From: Roseomonas sp.
Lineage (GTDB): Bacteria > Pseudomonadota > Alphaproteobacteria > Acetobacterales > Acetobacteraceae
Direction of reading: 5' to 3'
Assembly: GCA_020249145.1 (NCBI GenBank)
Contig: JADCGF010000017.1
Span: 248,001-312,000, forward strand
DNA: 64,000 nucleotides
Positions 17,935-26,073 of the stretch are shown piece by piece. Numbering within the stretch: the first letter of the stretch is position 1; each line of letters starts with the position of its first letter. The position numbers and the translations under genes were made by a program. Under the pieces are notes generated by a model, which was not told where the DNA came from, made no database searches, and saw only the letters and a program-made list of their open reading frames with translations.

Positions 17935-18270
17935 ATGATGATTGACACGAAACTAGGCACCGGGGCCGAAGCCACACCTGGGCAGCATATCACAGTGCAT
18001 TACACGGGCTGGCTGTTTGACGCTGCCGCGCCAGAGAACAAGGGCCGCAAATTCGATAGTTCGCGCGACCGTGCTGAGCCTTTTTCCTTCATGCTGGGCG
18101 CTGGCCATGTGATTGGCGGCTGGGATCAGGGCTTTGCCGGCATGAAGGTGGGCGGGCAGCGCACGCTGATCATCCCGCCCGAACTCGGCTATGGCGCGCG
18201 CGGGGCGGGCGGTGTCATTCCGCCCAATGCGACGTTGATTTTTGAGGTTGAGTTGCTCGGCGTTGAGTGA
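17935..18270 (+). CDS. FKBP-type peptidyl-prolyl cis-trans isomerase
   Basis: A 111-residue single-domain FKBP, catalysing cis-trans isomerisation of X-Pro bonds. The domain spans the whole protein: VHYTGWLFD, KFDSSRDRAEPFSFMLGAG, VIGGWDQGFAGMKVGGQR, and IPPELGYGARGAGGVIPPN, with the aromatic pocket residues (Tyr, Phe, Trp, Tyr) in place. No signal peptide is visible, so it is probably cytoplasmic. The start is the ATG at 17935 after AAAGGAGAAG; a second ATG follows at once. It is likely monocistronic between a terminator and a convergent hairpin. Confidence 0.9.
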   Translation: MMIDTKLGTGAEATPGQHITVHYTGWLFDAAAPENKGRKFDSSRDRAEPFSFMLGAGHVIGGWDQGFAGMKVGGQRTLIIPPELGYGARGAGGVIPPNATLIFEVELLGVE

Positions 18271-18285
18271 AGGCTGACGAGTTCA

Positions 18286-18309
18286 TGTGATCCGCTGCGG
18301 CGGATCACA
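18286..18309. terminator. perfect hairpin between convergent genes
   Basis: TGTGATCCGC and GCGGATCACA make a perfect 10-bp stem with a TGCG tetraloop. It lies 16 bases past the FKBP stop and overlaps the last codons of the convergent methyltransferase gene. No T-run follows on either strand, so it is better described as a shared 3'-end hairpin than a canonical terminator. Confidence 0.5.
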
Positions 18310-19150
18310 TCCTAACGCTTCCTAACGCGAATACCGGATGCGGATCAGTGGCAGCCTTCACTTCGACCCCGCCTTCGATGTCATCAGGCGCTGCCTCGCG
18401 TGGCAAACAGATCAGATTGAAGGAGGGAATGTCTGGAAACAGATTCTCACTAACACCGGCGAGATTTCCCGGGTTATAGAGCCAGGGCTGATGCCACCAC
18501 ATACGGTAATTAAGGTCCAAAAGGGTCGCAATCAACTCAGCATGCTTGTCGATCCGATCATCCTCGACATACAGATAAGGACGGAAGCGCGTAATTGTCT
18601 GGCGCGCACCATCCAGTACCTGCTTTTCCATACCTTCAACGTCAATCTTGATCATGTGGCAGGCAGGCAGCATCAGGTTGTCAATGGCGATCATTTCAAC
18701 CACATCGCCATCATCCCCGCCAAGCGCAACGCCACCAAAATCATTGTCGCCGCGATAATCCAGGCGCGGCACCACGATCTCCCCAGGGGCGGCGCCCACT
18801 GCCAGGCATTTGGCATCGGTATTTTCAATGCCATTCAGCGCCAGATTGGCGCAAAGCATCTGAAAGATCACCCGTTGCGCTTCAAAGGCGACAACCCCGC
18901 CATTTTCACCGACCAGCTTGGCAAGGTGGACTGTATGCGCCCCGATATTCGCGCCGACTTCCAAAACCAGCATACCAGGCTTGATCAGGCCCGAGAAAAG
19001 CTGCGCCTCAAGTTCGGAAAACTCGCCATAGCGGTCAAGCGAACCCCCAACATACTTGTCGCGGGCGCTGTAGAGCATGACGCCATGGCGACAATGCTTG
19101 AGCCGCAAATGCGGGCTTGGTAGCCCAATAGTTTCCAGTTTTTCGATCAT
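18305..19150 (-). CDS. FkbM family methyltransferase
   Basis: A 281-residue SAM-dependent methyltransferase of the FkbM family. The SAM motif is MLVLEVGANIGAHTVHLAKL (about residues 70-90), followed by GGVVAFEAQRVIFQMLCANL and the acidic motif CHMIKIDVEGMEKQVLDGA typical of FkbM (I-K-x-D-V-E-G). The N-terminal region (HGVMLYSARDKYVGGSLDRY) is the usual FkbM lead-in. I chose the ATG at 19150; upstream in-frame sequence overlaps the promoter side of tlyA and is not protein-like. Such enzymes O-methylate sugars or other small molecules; the acceptor here is unknown. It diverges from tlyA with a 100-base spacer. Confidence 0.85.
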   Translation of the reverse strand: MIEKLETIGLPSPHLRLKHCRHGVMLYSARDKYVGGSLDRYGEFSELEAQLFSGLIKPGMLVLEVGANIGAHTVHLAKLVGENGGVVAFEAQRVIFQMLCANLALNGIENTDAKCLAVGAAPGEIVVPRLDYRGDNDFGGVALGGDDGDVVEMIAIDNLMLPACHMIKIDVEGMEKQVLDGARQTITRFRPYLYVEDDRIDKHAELIATLLDLNYRMWWHQPWLYNPGNLAGVSENLFPDIPSFNLICLPREAAPDDIEGGVEVKAATDPHPVFALGSVRM

Positions 19151-19250
19151 CAATGCCGACCTTCGAATCAAATTCCCCCCTACGCTATCAGTCCTTGCCG
19201 CCCCGTGCCAATCTATTCCTCCCGAATGCCCTCCAAGGACCGCTGACGAA

Positions 19251-20000
19251 ATGACCCGCCCGCCAAAGCAGCGCGCCGATCTGTTGCTGGTGGCGCTCGG
19301 GTTGGCGGAAAGCCGCGCCCGGGCGCAGGCGCTTATCCTGGCCGGCAAGGTGTTCAGCGATACCAAGCGGGTGGAAAAAGCGGGCGATCTGCTGGCCGAT
19401 GGCGCGCCGCTTGAAGTACGCGGTCAGGACCACCCCTGGGTCTCCCGCGGAGGGCTGAAGCTTGCGCATGCGCTCACGCATTTCGGGCTGAACCCGGAAG
19501 GGCGGGTTTGCCTTGACCTTGGCGCCTCTACCGGGGGCTTCACCGATGTGTTGCTGCATCACGGCGCGGCTAGGGTCTATGCGGTGGATGTCGGGCATGG
19601 CCAATTGGCCTGGAAGCTCAGGCAAGACCCGCGTGTGGAGGTGCGGGAAAAGACCAATGCGCGCTATTTGGACAGCACCACCATCCCTGAACCCATCGGC
19701 GCCCTGGTCTGCGATGCCTCCTTCATTGGGCTGCGTACCATCCTACCCGCGCCGCTCGCGCTTTGTGCGCCGGGCGCCTTTGCGGTGGCATTGATAAAGC
19801 CACAATTCGAAGCGGGGCTAGGCCAAGTCGGGAAGGGCGGCGTGGTGCGCGACGCTGCGCTCCATCGCAGCATTTGCGGCATGATCGCCGATTGGTGGGC
19901 AGCGCTACCCGGCTGGCAGGTGCAGGGCATCACCGAAAGCCCCATCACGGGGCCTGAGGGGAATAAGGAATTCCTCATCGCCGCGCGCCGCGAAACATAG
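19251..20000 (+). CDS. tlyA: TlyA family rRNA (cytidine-2'-O)-methyltransferase
   Basis: A 249-residue protein with an N-terminal S4 RNA-binding domain ([29 protein letters not shown]) and a C-terminal Rossmann methyltransferase domain with SAM motif [20 protein letters not shown]. The FtsJ-like region [12 protein letters not shown] and the [10 protein letters not shown] lysine motif are visible. Family members methylate 2'-OH of cytidines in 16S and/or 23S rRNA and are often labelled hemolysin A. The start ATG at 19251 ([13 protein letters not shown]) matches family N-termini; the frame extends upstream into the methyltransferase leader but without homology. Ndk follows after 73 bases. Confidence 0.88.
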   Translation: MTRPPKQRADLLLVALGLAESRARAQALILAGKVFSDTKRVEKAGDLLADGAPLEVRGQDHPWVSRGGLKLAHALTHFGLNPEGRVCLDLGASTGGFTDVLLHHGAARVYAVDVGHGQLAWKLRQDPRVEVREKTNARYLDSTTIPEPIGALVCDASFIGLRTILPAPLALCAPGAFAVALIKPQFEAGLGQVGKGGVVRDAALHRSICGMIADWWAALPGWQVQGITESPITGPEGNKEFLIAARRET

Positions 20001-20073
20001 GCGGGGCTTGCGCAAGCGGCCCATCCCGCCTATCCGCCCCGTTCCTTTTCCAGACATTCAGGGGTTAGCCACC

Positions 20074-20496
20074 ATGGCCATCGAACGCACCTTCAGCATC
20101 ATCAAGCCGGACGCCACGCGCCGGAATCTGACCGGCAAGATCAATGCGGTGTTCGAAGACGCGGGGCTGCGCATCGTCGCGCAAAAGCGCATCCATATGT
20201 CGCAGGCGCAGGCTGAAACCTTCTATGGCGTGCATCGTGAACGGCCCTTTTTCAAGGATCTGGTGTCCTTCATGATCTCCGGCCCCGTGGTGGTGCAGGT
20301 GCTGGAAGGCGAGAACGCGGTCGCCCGCAACCGCGAATTGATGGGGGCGACCAACCCCGCCAATGCCGCGCCCGGCACCATCCGCAAGCTTTTCGCCGAA
20401 AGCATTGAAGCCAATTCCGTGCATGGTTCGGACAGCGCCGAAAACGCCGCCATCGAAATCGCCTATTTCTTCGCCGGCAGCGAAATCGTCGGCTGA
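20074..20496 (+). CDS. ndk: nucleoside diphosphate kinase
   Basis: A 140-residue enzyme that transfers the gamma-phosphate of ATP to nucleoside diphosphates. It has the N-terminal [15 protein letters not shown], the fold motif [17 protein letters not shown], and the phospho-acceptor histidine at residue 117 in [14 protein letters not shown]. Length is exactly that expected for the short proteobacterial type. The ATG at 20074 is used; upstream in-frame sequence is not conserved. Likely monocistronic; a very stable hairpin lies between it and the next gene. Confidence 0.95.
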   Translation: MAIERTFSIIKPDATRRNLTGKINAVFEDAGLRIVAQKRIHMSQAQAETFYGVHRERPFFKDLVSFMISGPVVVQVLEGENAVARNRELMGATNPANAAPGTIRKLFAESIEANSVHGSDSAENAAIEIAYFFAGSEIVG

Positions 20497-20554
20497 ACCG
20501 GCTTCGCTTCCCACGCGGCTGGTAACCAGCCCGTAAGCAGTTCCGGTGTTTAAT

Positions 20555-20578
20555 GCGCCCTCAAGCGATTGAGGGCGC
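20555..20578 (+). promoter_or_regulatory. perfect 10-bp hairpin with GCGA tetraloop before the EAL gene
   Basis: GCGCCCTCAA (20555-20564) and TTGAGGGCGC (20569-20578) pair perfectly around a GCGA (GNRA-type) tetraloop. No T-run follows. The 3' arm contains the GAGG that would be the ribosome site for the ATG at 20583, four bases downstream, so the stem would hide it. It could therefore act as a translational block, or simply be the 3' end of ndk. Confidence 0.5.
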
Positions 20579-20582
20579 AGGC

Positions 20583-21404
20583 ATGAGCGACGGGGTTGGC
20601 AGTCAGGGTGATCGTGCGGCGGCGGGGCTGGAGCTTGCCCATTCGCCGGCAGAACTCCGCCAGGGCATCGCTGAGGCTTTGGCCAATAACGGCGCCGGCC
20701 TTAGGCTTGATCTGCAACCTGTCTGCAGCGCCAATGGCCTGGAAACCGTGGGGTATGAGGCGCTGCTGCGCTGGGTCCACCCTGATCTTGGCCCGATCCT
20801 GGCCATGGAAACGGTCAATGCCGCGACCCAGGCCGGCATGGCGGGCGCGTTGGATGCCTGGGTTTTCCACGAAGCCTGCCGGATCCGGGCACGCTGGCCA
20901 CGTTCCGCCCCCTATATTTCGGTCAATATCACTGCCGAGGCGTTTCTGCGGGGCGATGGAACCGCTTTGATGCGTCGTGCCCTTCATGAAGCAGATACGG
21001 ACCCGCGCGGCCTGGCGGTGGAAATGCCGGCCAATGCGGTTTCTCTTTGGCATGATGCAGCGGCGAACTTGGCCGCGGGGCTTCGCGGTCTTGGGGTTGT
21101 GGCGGCCTTGGATGATTTCGGCGTGGCGCGCGGGACCATCCTGGCCTTGCGCGCAATCCCCTTCCCCATGGTGAAGCTGCATCCAAGCCTTTGCGCCGGG
21201 CTGGATGGGGAAAACCTCTCGGCACGCCGGGCCTTGGCGCTCACCACCGGTCAGGTGGAAACCGCCCATGCGCTGGGGACCATTGTTGTCGCGAAAAGCG
21301 TGGAAACGCTGGCGCAGCTTCGTGCCCTTGAAAAAGCCGGCTGCGACGCGATGCAAGGCTGGCTGCTGGGCCGGCCCGGCAAGGTGCCGAACCTTACCGA
21401 GTAG
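20583..21404 (+). CDS. EAL-domain protein with degenerate catalytic residues
   Basis: A 273-residue protein consisting almost only of an EAL domain, the fold of cyclic-di-GMP phosphodiesterases. Metal and catalytic positions present: Glu59 in YEALLRW, Asn115 in SVNIT, Glu147, Asp177-Asp178 in LDDFG, Lys198, Glu241 and Gln258. Two usual acidic positions are changed: the Asp of the KID motif is His200 (VKLH), and the first Glu of the AEGVE loop is Lys238 (VAKSVE). The second change removes a residue implicated in catalysis in characterised EAL enzymes, so the protein may bind c-di-GMP or a partner without cleaving it. An ATG at 20553 is also in frame but its sequence is inside the hairpin. Confidence 0.78.
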   Translation: MSDGVGSQGDRAAAGLELAHSPAELRQGIAEALANNGAGLRLDLQPVCSANGLETVGYEALLRWVHPDLGPILAMETVNAATQAGMAGALDAWVFHEACRIRARWPRSAPYISVNITAEAFLRGDGTALMRRALHEADTDPRGLAVEMPANAVSLWHDAAANLAAGLRGLGVVAALDDFGVARGTILALRAIPFPMVKLHPSLCAGLDGENLSARRALALTTGQVETAHALGTIVVAKSVETLAQLRALEKAGCDAMQGWLLGRPGKVPNLTE

Positions 21405-21422
21405 CCTTTGAAGGGCTGCGTT

Positions 21423-22337
21423 TCAGCCCTTCACATCCATCGCCTGCCGCAGCCCATCACTCACCAGATTGAAGCAGATGGACGTCACGAAAATGCAAAT
21501 CCCCGGCAGGATCGCAATCCAGGGCTGCACGTAAATCGCGGTCCGCAGCGTATTCAGCATCAGCCCCCATTCGGGTTCCGGTGGCTTGGTGCCAAGCCCC
21601 AGGAAGGAAAGGCCCGAGGCCAAAATCATCGAAACGCTGATCAGCGATGTGGCGTAGACAAAAATCGGCCCCAGCACATTGCCCAGCACATGCACGCGCA
21701 CAATGGTGAAAGCATTGGCGCCCGATGCGCGCGCCGCATCCACGAAATCCAGATTGCGCACGCCGGTGGTCACCGTTTCCGCCACACGAATGATGGGCGG
21801 AATGAACACCAGCGTCAGCGCGAGGATGGCATTCATGATACCCGCACCAAGCGCGCCTGAAATCGCCACCGCCAGCAGCACGGATGGGAAGGCGTAGAAC
21901 ACATCGGTCACGCGCATGATCGCCATATTGGTCTTGCCGCCGGCATAGCCCGCCAGCACGCCCAGCACCGTGCCGATCACGAAAGCCAAGGCAACCGGCG
22001 TGATCCCCATGAACCAGGAAAGCCGCCCGCCATACAGCAGGCGCGTCAGCATATCGCGCCCAAGCTCATCCGTGCCCAGGATGTAATTCGGCGTGCCAAT
22101 GGGCCGCAGGCGGCGGATCATGCTGCCCTGATAGGGATCATGCGGCGCGATCAGTGGCGCAAACACAATCGCCAGCAGCATCAGCAGCAGGACCGCGGCA
22201 CAAAAGATCGTCACCGGATCACGCCGCACGCGCTTCCAGACGCCGGCCCAATAGCCGGTGGAACGTTCCGGCGCCTGGCGCGCCTGGACCGCAAGTTCAG
22301 CTTCCGCCGCCGATGGGGTGGTTGCGCTATTGGACAT
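21423..22337 (-). CDS. dipeptide/oligopeptide-type ABC transporter permease, DppC-like
   Basis: A 304-residue inner-membrane permease. It has the N-terminal WKRVRRDPVTIFCAAVLLL and APHDPYQGS sequence, ILGTDELGRDMLTRLLYGGR (the DppC/OppC hallmark) and an EAA loop DFVDAARASGANAFTIVRVH. It ends FNLVSDGLRQAMDVKG as DppC proteins do. I start at the ATG at 22337, four bases after the DppB-like stop; an earlier ATG at 22367 would overlap DppB. It is the last gene of the importer operon in view and no DppD/DppF ATPase genes follow, so the ATPases must be encoded elsewhere or shared. Confidence 0.9.
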   Translation of the reverse strand: MSNSATTPSAAEAELAVQARQAPERSTGYWAGVWKRVRRDPVTIFCAAVLLLMLLAIVFAPLIAPHDPYQGSMIRRLRPIGTPNYILGTDELGRDMLTRLLYGGRLSWFMGITPVALAFVIGTVLGVLAGYAGGKTNMAIMRVTDVFYAFPSVLLAVAISGALGAGIMNAILALTLVFIPPIIRVAETVTTGVRNLDFVDAARASGANAFTIVRVHVLGNVLGPIFVYATSLISVSMILASGLSFLGLGTKPPEPEWGLMLNTLRTAIYVQPWIAILPGICIFVTSICFNLVSDGLRQAMDVKG

Positions 22338-22341
22338 GGCG

Positions 22342-23295
22342 TCAATTCCGCTTGATGCGCGGATCAAGCGCGGTCTGCATCAGATCCACCAGAAGATTGA
22401 GAGCGACGAAGAACATGGCCAGCACCAGAATAGTGCCTTGCAGCACCGGCAAATCGCGCTGGAAGATCGCATTGTTCAGCAAAAGCCCGGTGCCTGGCCA
22501 GGAGAATACGGTTTCCACCAGAATGGACCCGCCCATCAGATAGCCAAGCTGCAAGCCCATCACCGCAAGCGCCGTCGGGGCGGCATTCTTCACCACATGC
22601 AGGAAGACGCCGCTGCGCGTGAGGCCCTTGCCGCGCAGCGCGGTGACAAATTCCTGGTTCATGATTTCAGCGATGATGCCGCGCACCGTGCGGGTCACGA
22701 TCCCCATGGGAATGACGCAGAGTGTCACAGTTGGCAGGATCAGGTGCTTTATATGCTCCCAATCCCAGGCCCAATCGGCAGAACCGCCCGGCCCCGCGCC
22801 CATGGCGGGCAGCCAATTCAACTGCACCGAGAAGATCACCACCATCACCATGCCAAGCCAGTAATGCGGCACGGAAACGCCACCGACGGCAATCGTCACC
22901 GCCACGCGATCCAACCAGGAACCACGGAAAGTGCCGGCAAGCCCACCCAGCACGCAGCCAAAAATAAAGCCCAGCAGTGAAGCCGACGCCGCAAGCATCA
23001 GCGTATTGCCGATGGCGCTTGAAAGATCAGACCAAACCGGCCGGCCGGAAGCGAGTGACCGGCCCAAATCCCCCTGCACCACCTTCATCAGCCAAAGCCC
23101 GAATTGCACGGGCAGTGGCTTATCTAGCCCGTAATCGCGCCGCACCTGTTCCACCACATCGCCCGGCGCATCGGGCGGCACAATGGCATTGATGGGATCG
23201 CCTGGGGCGATTTGCACCAGCATGAAACAGACAAACCCAACCGCAAGCGCGATGGGGATGGCATAAGCAATGCGGCGGATCAGGTAGAAGAACAT
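22342..23295 (-). CDS. dipeptide/oligopeptide-type ABC transporter permease, DppB-like
   Basis: A 317-residue inner-membrane permease starting MFFYLIRRIAYAIPIALAVG, with GDPINAIVPPDAPGDVVEQV and YGLDKPLPVQFGLWLMKVVQ, the standard DppB opening. The conserved MGGSILVETVFSWPGTGLLL is near the C-terminus and it ends DLMQTALDPRIKRN. The ATG at 23295 has ribosome site GGGAG at proper spacing; a TTG at 23310 is less likely. It lies between the receptor gene and DppC with a stem-loop upstream. Confidence 0.9.
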   Translation of the reverse strand: MFFYLIRRIAYAIPIALAVGFVCFMLVQIAPGDPINAIVPPDAPGDVVEQVRRDYGLDKPLPVQFGLWLMKVVQGDLGRSLASGRPVWSDLSSAIGNTLMLAASASLLGFIFGCVLGGLAGTFRGSWLDRVAVTIAVGGVSVPHYWLGMVMVVIFSVQLNWLPAMGAGPGGSADWAWDWEHIKHLILPTVTLCVIPMGIVTRTVRGIIAEIMNQEFVTALRGKGLTRSGVFLHVVKNAAPTALAVMGLQLGYLMGGSILVETVFSWPGTGLLLNNAIFQRDLPVLQGTILVLAMFFVALNLLVDLMQTALDPRIKRN

Positions 23296-23311
23296 TGTTG
23301 CTCCCGGCAAG

Positions 23312-23335
23312 GCCGGGCGGCGCGAACCGCCCGGC
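23312..23335 (-). other. intercistronic stem-loop between receptor and permease genes
   Basis: GCCGGGCGG and CCGCCCGGC form a 9-bp GC-only stem with a six-base CGCGAA loop, lying in the 49-base gap between the receptor stop and the DppB-like start. Such hairpins between a binding-protein gene and its permease genes often protect the upstream message from 3' decay, so that the receptor is made in excess. No T-run is present. Confidence 0.55.
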
Positions 23336-23344
23336 AGTCAGGTG

Positions 23345-24961
23345 TTACTGGATGAAAGGCAGACGCAAATCCACAAACCAGCTTTGCGGCTGCACGTAAC
23401 CGCGCACACGCGGGCTCATGGCACGCGGTGACACGTCATGCGCAATCCAGATGAACAGCGCCTCATCCACGCCAGCCGCATGCAAGCGGGCGAGTGCGGC
23501 ATCACGCGCGGCGGGTTCGAAGGCATTGCGCGCTTCGGCAATCATCGCGTCAAAGCGCGGATCGTTGAAGAAGCCCCAATTATTGGAAACCGGCGGCGCC
23601 ATTTTCGAATCCCAGAAGCGCACCATGGCAAAGAAGGGGTCCATGGCGGCGAAGGAGACATTGGTGGCATGCGCGCCACGCGCCGAGGCATGGGTGCAGC
23701 CCTGGCGCCAATTGGCGAACAAGGTGTTCCATTCCACCACGTCAAATTCCACATTCACGCCAATCTGCTTCAGATCCTGTTGCAGGAACTCATTCATCGG
23801 CAGCGGCTGCATCTGGCCCGAACCGGAAGCCGAGATTTGCACCTTGAGCGTCAAGGGACGCTGGGCGGTATAGCCTGCTTCTGCCAGCAAACGCCGCGCT
23901 TCGGCCTTGTCGGTGCGGATATTGAAGCTTGGGTTGCCAAACCAGGGATGGCCGCGGGGAACCGTGCCGACCGGGATGGACATCATGCCCCCCAGCAGGG
24001 TGCGAAGCCCCTCGCGGTCAATACCAAGATTGATGGCGCGACGCACCCGCACATCCCGCAAGGGCGAGCCTTCCGCGAAGCAGGGCTGCCAGGGCCACAC
24101 ATGCGGTTGCGCGTTACTGGTAATCACCATGCCGCGTTGGCGCAGCTGCGGAATCGCATCCGGCGCCGGCGCTTCAATCCAATCCACCTGGTTGGAGAGC
24201 AGCGCGGCGGTGCGCGCATTGGCTTCCGGAATTGGCAAAATCACGATGCGGTCAAGCTTCGCCTTGTCAGACCAATAGCCATCAAAGCGCGCATATTCGG
24301 CACGCTCACGCGGGACAAAGCGCGTCAAGCGGAAGGGGCCGGTGCCGGAGGGTTCACGCGCAAAGGCGTTCCAGGTCGCTTCCGCGCTTGGGTTGGCGGC
24401 GCGCAGGCGTTCCCATTGCGTCGGGCTCGCCATGAAGAGATTGGTCAGGTTGATCGGCAGCAGGCTATCCGGTTCCGACGTGAACAGCGCCACGGTGTGA
24501 TCATCAATCTTTTCCGCCCGCCGCAGCGTGGGCATGCGGGTTGCGGTAATGCCGACCTGGCGCGGGTCATAATGCGGTGCTTCGCGGTCCAGGATCTTGC
24601 GCACATTCCACACCACCGCATCGGCGTTGAAATCCGACCCGTCATGGAATTTCACGCCACGCCGCAGGCGAAACACCCAGCGCGTCCTGTCATTGGCATC
24701 AACTGCCCATTCGGTTGCAAGGCCAGGGATCACCACGGAAGGCCTGTCTGCTGACGACAAATCCCACATGGTCAGGCCGTCAAACAGCGGAATGCCCGTG
24801 AAGCGGTTGCCTTCAAAGCCTTGATCAGGCTGCCCATGGGTCAGCGGAATATCGGCGGCCGTCATGCCGATACGCAGCGTGCCCTGCGCTTGCGCGATGG
24901 ACGCGCCCAGCACCGGCAATGCCGCGAGGCAGGCGGTCATCAGGAATTTCTTCAATCGCAT
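23345..24961 (-). CDS. ABC transporter substrate-binding protein, DppA/OppA family (SBP_bac_5)
   Basis: A 538-residue periplasmic receptor with signal peptide MRLKKFLMTACLAALPVLG, cleaved near AQAQ. Family signatures are GNRFTGIPLFDGLTMWDL, LRRGVKFHDGSDFNADAVVW (the classic SBP_bac_5 block) and RRAINLGIDREGLRTLLGG. It ends with a hydrophobic YVQPQSWFVDLRLPFIQ. The ATG at 24961 is preceded by AAGGGAGAG. It is first in an operon receptor, DppB, DppC. Ligand class (peptide, nickel, glutathione or sugar) is not evident. The 286 bases upstream, to the next divergent gene, hold no gene that I can see. Confidence 0.9.
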   Translation of the reverse strand: MRLKKFLMTACLAALPVLGASIAQAQGTLRIGMTAADIPLTHGQPDQGFEGNRFTGIPLFDGLTMWDLSSADRPSVVIPGLATEWAVDANDRTRWVFRLRRGVKFHDGSDFNADAVVWNVRKILDREAPHYDPRQVGITATRMPTLRRAEKIDDHTVALFTSEPDSLLPINLTNLFMASPTQWERLRAANPSAEATWNAFAREPSGTGPFRLTRFVPRERAEYARFDGYWSDKAKLDRIVILPIPEANARTAALLSNQVDWIEAPAPDAIPQLRQRGMVITSNAQPHVWPWQPCFAEGSPLRDVRVRRAINLGIDREGLRTLLGGMMSIPVGTVPRGHPWFGNPSFNIRTDKAEARRLLAEAGYTAQRPLTLKVQISASGSGQMQPLPMNEFLQQDLKQIGVNVEFDVVEWNTLFANWRQGCTHASARGAHATNVSFAAMDPFFAMVRFWDSKMAPPVSNNWGFFNDPRFDAMIAEARNAFEPAARDAALARLHAAGVDEALFIWIAHDVSPRAMSPRVRGYVQPQSWFVDLRLPFIQ

Positions 24962-25247
24962 TGCGTCACTCTCCCTTTTGTCTCATTCGGGCAGTTTCGG
25001 GCGAAACTGCCACCCAAGGACCCAAAACGCGGCGCCTGCCCGCAGAAGCTTGTGGCAGAACAACGCGTAGAACCAGCAAAGCCTGTGCCACCGGCCCAGC
25101 CTTGGGCTGGCGGTCAGGGATATTCACACCTGCCTAGTTTATTGGCAGCACTGCCCGACCATGCGGCGCCGCGCGCCAAGGCGCAATAGGCAAAACGCGT
25201 GGCCCACACCCTTGCCAGCCACGGGGGCAAGGCGGCAGAAGCGCGCC

Positions 25248-26003
25248 ATGCGCATCCTGCTTTTGAACGGCAATACCGACCCCGCCATCACCACCCTGAT
25301 CGCTACCCGTGCGGCGGAAGCCCTGCCACGGCTCGGCCTGCCCGCTTGCGATTTGGTGCCGGCCACCGCCCCTTTTGGCGCGCGCTATATCGCGACGCGC
25401 GCGGCAGTCACCATTGCCGGCCATGCGGTGCTGACGGGCCTTGCTCAGCATATCGGCCCGCATAATCCCCAAGGCTTTGACGCCGCCATCATCGCCTGTT
25501 TTGGCGAACCCGCCATCGAAGCCGCGCGCGAATTGCTGCCCATTCCGGTGGTTGGCATGGCGGAAGCTTCAATTACGCTGGCCCTGGAACAGGCGCCGCG
25601 CATAGCGCTGCTGACGGGCGGCACTGCCTGGGTGCCGATGCTGGAAGAATTCGCCCTGATCCGCGGCCATGGGCGGGACCGCGTGCAGGTGCGCAGCGTG
25701 CCGCCCACTGGCGATATGATCGCCCGCGAACCTGAAAAGGCGCTTGGGCTGATCGCCGAAGAAGCGCGCCAAGCCGTGGCGGAAGGCGCCGGCGTGGTGG
25801 TGCTGGGCGGTGCGGGGCTGGTTGGCTTGGCGCCAAAGCTTGCCGCGATGCTGCCGGTGCCGGTGCTGGATAGCCTGGATTGCGCGCTGATCATGGCCTG
25901 CCGGGCCGGCACAGCGCCAGGGCGCGTGGCACAGGCACCGCAAAACGGCTTGGGGCCGCAGCTTGCCGCCTTCATGCAAGGCGAAATGCAAAAAACTACG
26001 TAA
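25248..26003 (+). CDS. Asp/Glu/hydantoin racemase family protein lacking the second catalytic cysteine
   Basis: A 251-residue member of the aspartate/glutamate/hydantoin racemase superfamily: MRILLLNGNTDPAIT at the start, FDAAIIACFGEPAIEAARE with Cys84, and VPVLDSLDCALIMA near the C-terminus. Racemases of this group use two cysteines, the second in a GCAG motif; here that position is VVVLGGAGLVG (Gly188). With one cysteine missing, simple racemisation by the usual two-base mechanism is unlikely; related one-cysteine members include decarboxylases and isomerases. The ATG at 25248 begins the homologous region; upstream sequence in frame is not conserved. Confidence 0.8.
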   Translation: MRILLLNGNTDPAITTLIATRAAEALPRLGLPACDLVPATAPFGARYIATRAAVTIAGHAVLTGLAQHIGPHNPQGFDAAIIACFGEPAIEAARELLPIPVVGMAEASITLALEQAPRIALLTGGTAWVPMLEEFALIRGHGRDRVQVRSVPPTGDMIAREPEKALGLIAEEARQAVAEGAGVVVLGGAGLVGLAPKLAAMLPVPVLDSLDCALIMACRAGTAPGRVAQAPQNGLGPQLAAFMQGEMQKTT

Positions 26004-26015
26004 GGACTACTTACC

Positions 26016-26051
26016 TTTTCTTGCGCCCCGCGCTAAGCTGGCGCAAGAAAA
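26016..26051 (+). terminator. 12-bp perfect inverted repeat between racemase-like gene and ilvE
   Basis: TTTTCTTGCGCC (26016-26027) and GGCGCAAGAAAA (26040-26051) are perfectly complementary, with a 12-base loop. It begins 12 bases after the upstream stop and ends 22 bases before the ilvE ATG. The long loop and lack of a trailing T-run argue against a strong terminator, so an operator or leader hairpin for ilvE is equally possible. Confidence 0.45.
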
Positions 26052-26073
26052 TGCCAAATGAGGATACGCAGCC

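Noticed and set aside
23345..24961. Complete peptide ABC importer
   Set aside because: Receptor and two permeases are present but no ATPase gene follows; the set is partial.
25095..25115. Short hairpin CCAGCC-TTG-GGCTGG as terminator
   Set aside because: It lies between divergent promoters with no T-run and no gene ending nearby, so it is not annotated.
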